Below, one piece after another: positions 59,641 to 64,000 of a DNA stretch of 64,000 bases (position 1 is its first letter; each line of letters starts with the position of its first letter). A program made the translations under genes and the position numbers. The DNA lies in contig NC_090990.1 in the NCBI RefSeq assembly GCF_041146395.1, positions 50,637,501-50,701,500 of the forward strand, in the 5' to 3' direction. The notes under the pieces are model-generated. The model ran no database searches and was not told where the DNA came from. It was given only the letters and a program-made list of their open reading frames with translations. This DNA comes from Eulemur rufifrons (taxonomy: Eukaryota; Chordata; Mammalia; Primates; Lemuridae).

Positions 59641-60700
59641 TCTGTCTGCAAAATAGTAAACCAAAAGTAATACTACATCAAAGATTTGAAGTATGGAGGG
59701 CTACTGGTCCCTACCACTTTGCCCATTCAATCTATCTATCTGGCCAAGGAGACATAAGATGAGTCTTGGAAATGACAGTGGATTCATTCACATAAACTTA
59801 GTCAGATAGTGGCTTCAGTTGAATCTAGTCACCAGATGGGGATTTTTACTGGAGCAAATCAACATAGCCCCTGATATCTGGTATGCAGCTATTCATTTAG
59901 TGGGCGCTTTTTTCTCTAAACTTGTTAGTAAAAACAATCAGAAAAAATGTTTTCTTTCATATGGTAGGAGCAGAAATACACTTTCACTATGTTTTCTTAC
60001 CTCGGACCTCTATTATAATCCTGTCCTCAGAAACCTTCATTGTCTTGCAATTCCACAGCACATCATTCTGGTCCCCTGCATTGAGAATATTGGGCTGATT
60101 GGAACTTATGAGCAGGAAGTAGCAAATATTCTTGTACATCTTAAGAAAACCCATTCCAGGTGGTGAAACCACAAAATTCGGGGCTTGCGGACCAGTGAAA
60201 ATTCAGGAGCTCGCAGACTCAGCAAAATTTCTAGTGGTCTGTAGTCTGGGATATATTGAGATATTCCCCACAAAGTAAAGGACAAGTGGCTCCAGCTACT
60301 AGAAAACGACTTAAAACTTAGGATGCCTCTTTAGATTTTGAGGCAATCTATAGTTCATTCAGTCATTCTGCTTAGATCCATTTACCAAGTGACCTATTCA
60401 GACTGCCAGTTTTGAGCAGCGTGCAGAACAAGGGAAGGCTCTGCAACAGGTCCGGTCTGCTGTTCAAGCTGTTCTGTCCCTTGAGCCATACAACCCTACA
60501 GATCCAATGGTGGTGAAGTGCCCACAACAGAGACGAATGCTGTGTAGAGTCTTTGGTAGTCCCCTATAGATAGATGACACTGCAGACATTTTGAATTCTG
60601 TAGTAAAACTATGTTGTATTCTGTGATGGATAATTTCCTTTTGAGAAAAATCTTTTGGCTTGCTCCTGGGTCCTAGAAGAGACTGAATGTTTAATAAATG
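59641..60700 (+). pseudogene. pol: ERV-L pol remnant: reverse transcriptase
   Basis: The best open part, 59,819-60,166 (115 codons), is recognisable ERV-L reverse transcriptase: 'LLEQINIAPDIWYAAI' early, then a 'YNPVLRNL' block and 'EQEVANILVHL'. At the catalytic YXDD position (about 60,083-60,094) both Asp are replaced, so the active site is lost. Thumb and connection follow in broken frames to about 60,700. This was the RNA-dependent DNA polymerase of an old spumavirus-related element. Confidence 0.85.
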
Positions 60701-60849
60701 ACCACCAAGTTACCACATGACCTAAGTTTCTCATCATAAAATGTGTGTTTTATGGCTCATCAAGTTATAAATTTGGATGTGAACAACAGTACTTCATAAT
60801 CAAGTAGAAGCGGGGCTGGAGCAGGTCTTGAAGGCACAAGCAGTTGGTA

Positions 60850-61442
60850 CAGGCAGATGACTCAGATTCTTGTGGTTCCTGCTCCAGTTACAAGACTTCA
60901 TTTCCCTCAATCAGTACCTATTGCTGCATGGTTGAGTCCCCTATCACCCCCTATCACCAGGAAGAAACAAAGATTTTTTTTCTACAGATGGTTCTGTATT
61001 ATACGCTGGTGACAATTAAAAGTGGGTAGCTGCAACACTGCAGCACCACTCAGGGGTGACACTAAAGAATGGCAGTGAAGGCAATGCTACAGTGAAAAGC
61101 ACTTTGAACAATGCCACTTGTCATTCATTTTGCTTGGAGGTTAGACTCTACACTGTTTTGCAGACAATGGTTAACAGTTTAGCTAGATGGTCACAGAGTT
61201 GGAAGGCACAAAGTTGGGAAATTATTTGCAGGGATGTCTGAAAAAGAGGTATGTGGCTGAAACTCTCCAATTGGCACACAATATGAGAATATTTGTGTTC
61301 CATATAAATGTTTACCAAAAGGCCGCCATAGCAGAGAAGACTTTGAATAATCACTGGGACAAGATGCCACTTTGTGTGGATGTCAGTCTCTTTCTCCAGC
61401 CACTTCTTTTCTTGCCCAATATGTTTATGATCAAAATGGCCA
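60850..61442 (+). pseudogene. pol: ERV-L pol remnant: RNase H
   Basis: RNase H-like sequence in alternating frames: a tryptophan-tyrosine-rich start at about 60,970-61,010, and the block around 61,140-61,380 that includes 'NSLARWSQSWK' and 'HINVYQKAA'. Open frames 61,056-61,241 and 61,187-61,447 overlap in different phases, so a frameshift lies between. Cut at 61,442 by a LINE-1. Confidence 0.7.
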
Positions 61443-62429
61443 CCTGATCAAATTAAAAAGCTTCTGCACGGCCAAGGAAACTCTGATGAGAGCAAACAGA
61501 CAACCTACAGAATGGGAGAAAATATGCACATGTTACACATCCGATAAAGGTGTTACACATGTTACACATCAAACAATCCTATCAAAAAGTGGGCAAAGGA
61601 CATGAACAGAAACTTTTCAAAAGGAGGTAGACTAATGGCCAACAAACATATGAAAAAAATACTCAACATGTCTAATCATCAGGGAAATGCAAATCAAAAC
61701 CACAATGAGATATTATTTATATCCGGTGAGAATGACCTTTATCAAAAAGTACCAAAACAATAAATGTTAGCATGAATGCAGAGAGATAGGAACATTCGTA
61801 CCACTGCTGGTGGGACTGCAAACTGGCACTACCTCTGTGGAAAGTAATACGGAGATACCTCAAAGAGCTATAAGTAGAACTACCATTTGATCCAGCAATC
61901 CTATTACTGGGCATCTACCCAAAGGAACAAAAGACATTTTATAAAAAAGACATCTGCACTAGAATGTTTATAGCAGCACAATTCACAATTGCAAAGATGT
62001 GGAAACAACCCAAGTGCCCATCAATACATGAGTGGATTAATAAAATGTGGTATATGTGTACCATGGAGTTCTATTCAGCCACAAAAAACAGTGGTGATCT
62101 AGCACCTCTTGTATTATCCTGGATAGAGCTGGAGCCCATTCTACTAAGTGAAGTATCACAAGAATGGAAAAACAAGCACCACATGTGCTCACCATCAAAT
62201 TGGCATTAACTGATCAACACTTAAGTGCACATATAGTAATAACATTCATCAGGTGTCGGGCAGATGGGAGGGGGAGGAGGGGATAAGTATATACACACCT
62301 AATGGGTGCGGTGTGTACCTTCTAGGGGATGGGATGCTTGAAGCTCTGACTCAGGTAGGGCAAAGGCAATATATGTAACCTAAACATTTGTACCCCTATA
62401 ATATGCTGAAATAAAAATAAATAAATAAA
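61443..62429 (+). mobile_element. LINE-1 3' end (~1 kb), strepsirrhine type
   Basis: End of ORF2 ('ttaaaaagcttctgcacggc', 'gaaatgcaaatcaaaaccac', 'gtacaccatggagttctatt'-like region around 62,050-62,075) and a full 3'UTR. A G-rich tract is at 62,258-62,282, then 'aggcaatatatgtaacctaa' and an AAAT-patterned tail. Duplication 'atggcca' at 61,436-61,442 and 62,431-62,437. The least diverged LINE-1 here. ORF2 carries stops and a local repeat of 'gttacacatc' (about 61,530-61,570). Confidence 0.92.
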
Positions 62430-63250
62430 GATGGCCATAGTAACAGGAGTAAAGACTGTGCACTCCCCAGGGCTGTTGTCTACAGCCTCCACTGAGTGAC
62501 CAAACTGTCAGAAACAAAGATTGATATGGCCCATTCCCTGGGAGGGCCAGCTGCTGGGTGGTGGTGATTTGTTCTTACTGAAACAAACATTTATTCAGGA
62601 TATACATAGATTTGCCTTCCCTACCTGCAATGCTTGTACTAAAACCACCATCTGTGGACTTACAGAATGCCTTATTCACTGTCTGCTTATTCTACACTGA
62701 CATTGCTTTTCACCCAGGAAATAATTTTACAGTGACTGTAATGTGGCAGTAGGCTCATGCTCTCAGAATTCATTTGTCTTGCCATGTTTCCCACCACCCT
62801 GAAGTAGCTGGCCTGGCATAACACTGGCATGGCCTTTTGAAGGCACAGGCTTGAGCTGTGTGACAAACTGTGCAGGGCTGGGAAAATGTCCTCGGGATGT
62901 GGTATGTGCTCTGCATCAGCAATCAGTACACGATGTCATTTTACCTACAGCCAGGGTACATGGATTTAGGAACCATGGGGTATAGATAGAACTGGCTCCT
63001 CTCATTACCCCTAAAACTCCACCAGCAAATTTTTTGATTCCTATTATTGAAACTTGAGCTTACTGTTTTTAATATCTAAATTCCTAAGATCAGTGGACAT
63101 GCCAGTAGTTATTATAAACTAGTAACTGTGAGTGCCATCTGGCCATTATGGGCACCTCATGCCACTAGACCAACAGCAAAGTAGGGTGTTAATATAATGC
63201 TTGCGGCAAGTCATTCTAATTGTAAAGGAGAAATTAAGTTGCTACTACAA
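62430..63250 (+). pseudogene. pol: ERV-L pol remnant: integrase
   Basis: ERV-L continues after the LINE-1 with integrase sequence: 'gtgcactccccagggctgtt', 'gatatggcccattccctggg' (DDE core start) and 'ctcatgctctcagaattcat'. Stops occur every few dozen codons. It was the DNA-joining enzyme of the element. Confidence 0.7.
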
Positions 63251-64000
63251 AATGGGTGAAAAGAGGCTATGACTAGACTCAGAAGATTCTGTGGGGTGCC
63301 TCTTAGTACTTCTAAGTCCTGTGGCAAAAGATAATGGGAAACCATAGAAACCTAATACAGACAGGAGCACTAATGACAGAGATCCTTCAGAAAGATTTGG
63401 GTAACTACACTGGGCAAAGAACTACAGCCAACTGAACCACTCACTGAGGACAAAGACACTGAGGAAAGTTTAATAGAATAAGAAAGATATAAACATAAAT
63501 TATGGCCAAATAATCAGTTGTAGAAACAGTAATTGTAGTAATTATGCTCATTTTCTTTATTGCTTTGATTTGTTCATACTTATATACATCAGTAAATGTT
63601 AATTTTTTCCTTCCTTAAATTTCATATTATCTAAGATATGATGATAATGATGCTCATATATTTCAGAATTTATATTATATATTATTAATAGAATTTCAAA
63701 GGAGTAAATTTAACTCAGCTAAAGAGGGACAGACATTATCTGGAGATAGTGACAATGACATAGGGAACTTGAATCTCCTCTTTGGGAAGAGGGTTTGTTA
63801 ATCTTTTGTTTTTAAAAGATAGTTGTATTGTGTTAATTAAAAGCATAACGTTGTTAGTCTTTACTTAGGAGTTAAATGTGGTTAAAAGGAATGGGAATAG
63901 ATGGCAAATTTCTGCTAGATTGTTTCTTGCCAATTTGGTAGCATCTTGACAATTCCCTTTTGAGCCTGGGAAATACATTTCCTAAAATCTCCTTCCCTAC
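63251..64000 (+). mobile_element. ERV-L 3' region, running off the window
   Basis: Likely the 3' end of the ERV-L internal part: 'catattatctaagatatgat', 'gaatctcctctttgggaaga' and 'gggtttgttaatcttttgtt' resemble the sequence just before an ERV-L 3' LTR. Whether an MLT2-type LTR begins in or beyond the last 150 bases cannot be told here. Confidence 0.55.

Overview
This is a gene-poor stretch of primate nuclear DNA, almost certainly from a strepsirrhine (lemur or galago lineage). Five dimeric Alu elements carry the long inter-arm linker (an AGAAAGAAATTA..GGACAACTAAAA type segment) and the right arm ending in GCTGTGAGCTAGGCTG that I associate with strepsirrhine Alus. Three LINE-1 copies share a distinctive 3' tail (GGCAATATATGTAACC..ATTTGTAcCCC..TGCTGAAATAAAA). 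I found no intact host gene, no functional RNA gene and no CRISPR or prokaryotic feature. Nearly everything that can be named is a transposable element or a dead retrocopy.

Layout. 1-4 kb: MIR and L2 relics, a 66-bp LINE-1 tail inside a MIR, and one young Alu. 4.3-6.5 kb: a 5'-truncated LINE-1 on the minus strand. 7.8-11.2 kb: an old L1M skeleton on the minus strand (3'UTR, ORF2 part, ORF1, 5'UTR) split by the 3' half of a younger LINE-1. 11.2-34.3 kb: mostly unique-looking sequence with MIR, L2, L3/CR1-like, L1M and MaLR relics, plus an ERV solo LTR inserted in an L2 (24 kb). 34.3-37.1 kb: two related solo LTRs in the same orientation. 38.85-53.15 kb: a complete but dead class I (gammaretrovirus-like) provirus with both LTRs, primer binding site, gag, pro, pol, env and polypurine tract. 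It is stretched to about 14.3 kb by later insertions: a LINE-1 tail, a MER1-type hAT transposon, a 4.6-kb retrocopy of ARL14EP and an Alu; the retrocopy itself holds two more Alus and a LINE-1 tail. 57-64 kb: an ERV-L internal region on the plus strand, running off the right edge, interrupted by MER20, a MaLR LTR and a LINE-1 fragment.

Nothing here works together as a live system. What can be read is insertion order. MIR, L2 and L3 are oldest; then L1M, MaLR, ERV-L and MER20; then the class I provirus; then MER1 and the ARL14EP retrocopy into it; last the Alus and LINE-1 tails. All reading frames of the two proviruses carry stops or frameshifts, and I see no undescribed biological system. The items most worth following are the ARL14EP retrocopy landing in the RNase H motif, a perfect CTCF-type consensus in the proviral leader, the micro LINE-1 insertion, the twin LTRs, and a G-quadruplex-type tract in the youngest LINE-1 3'UTR.
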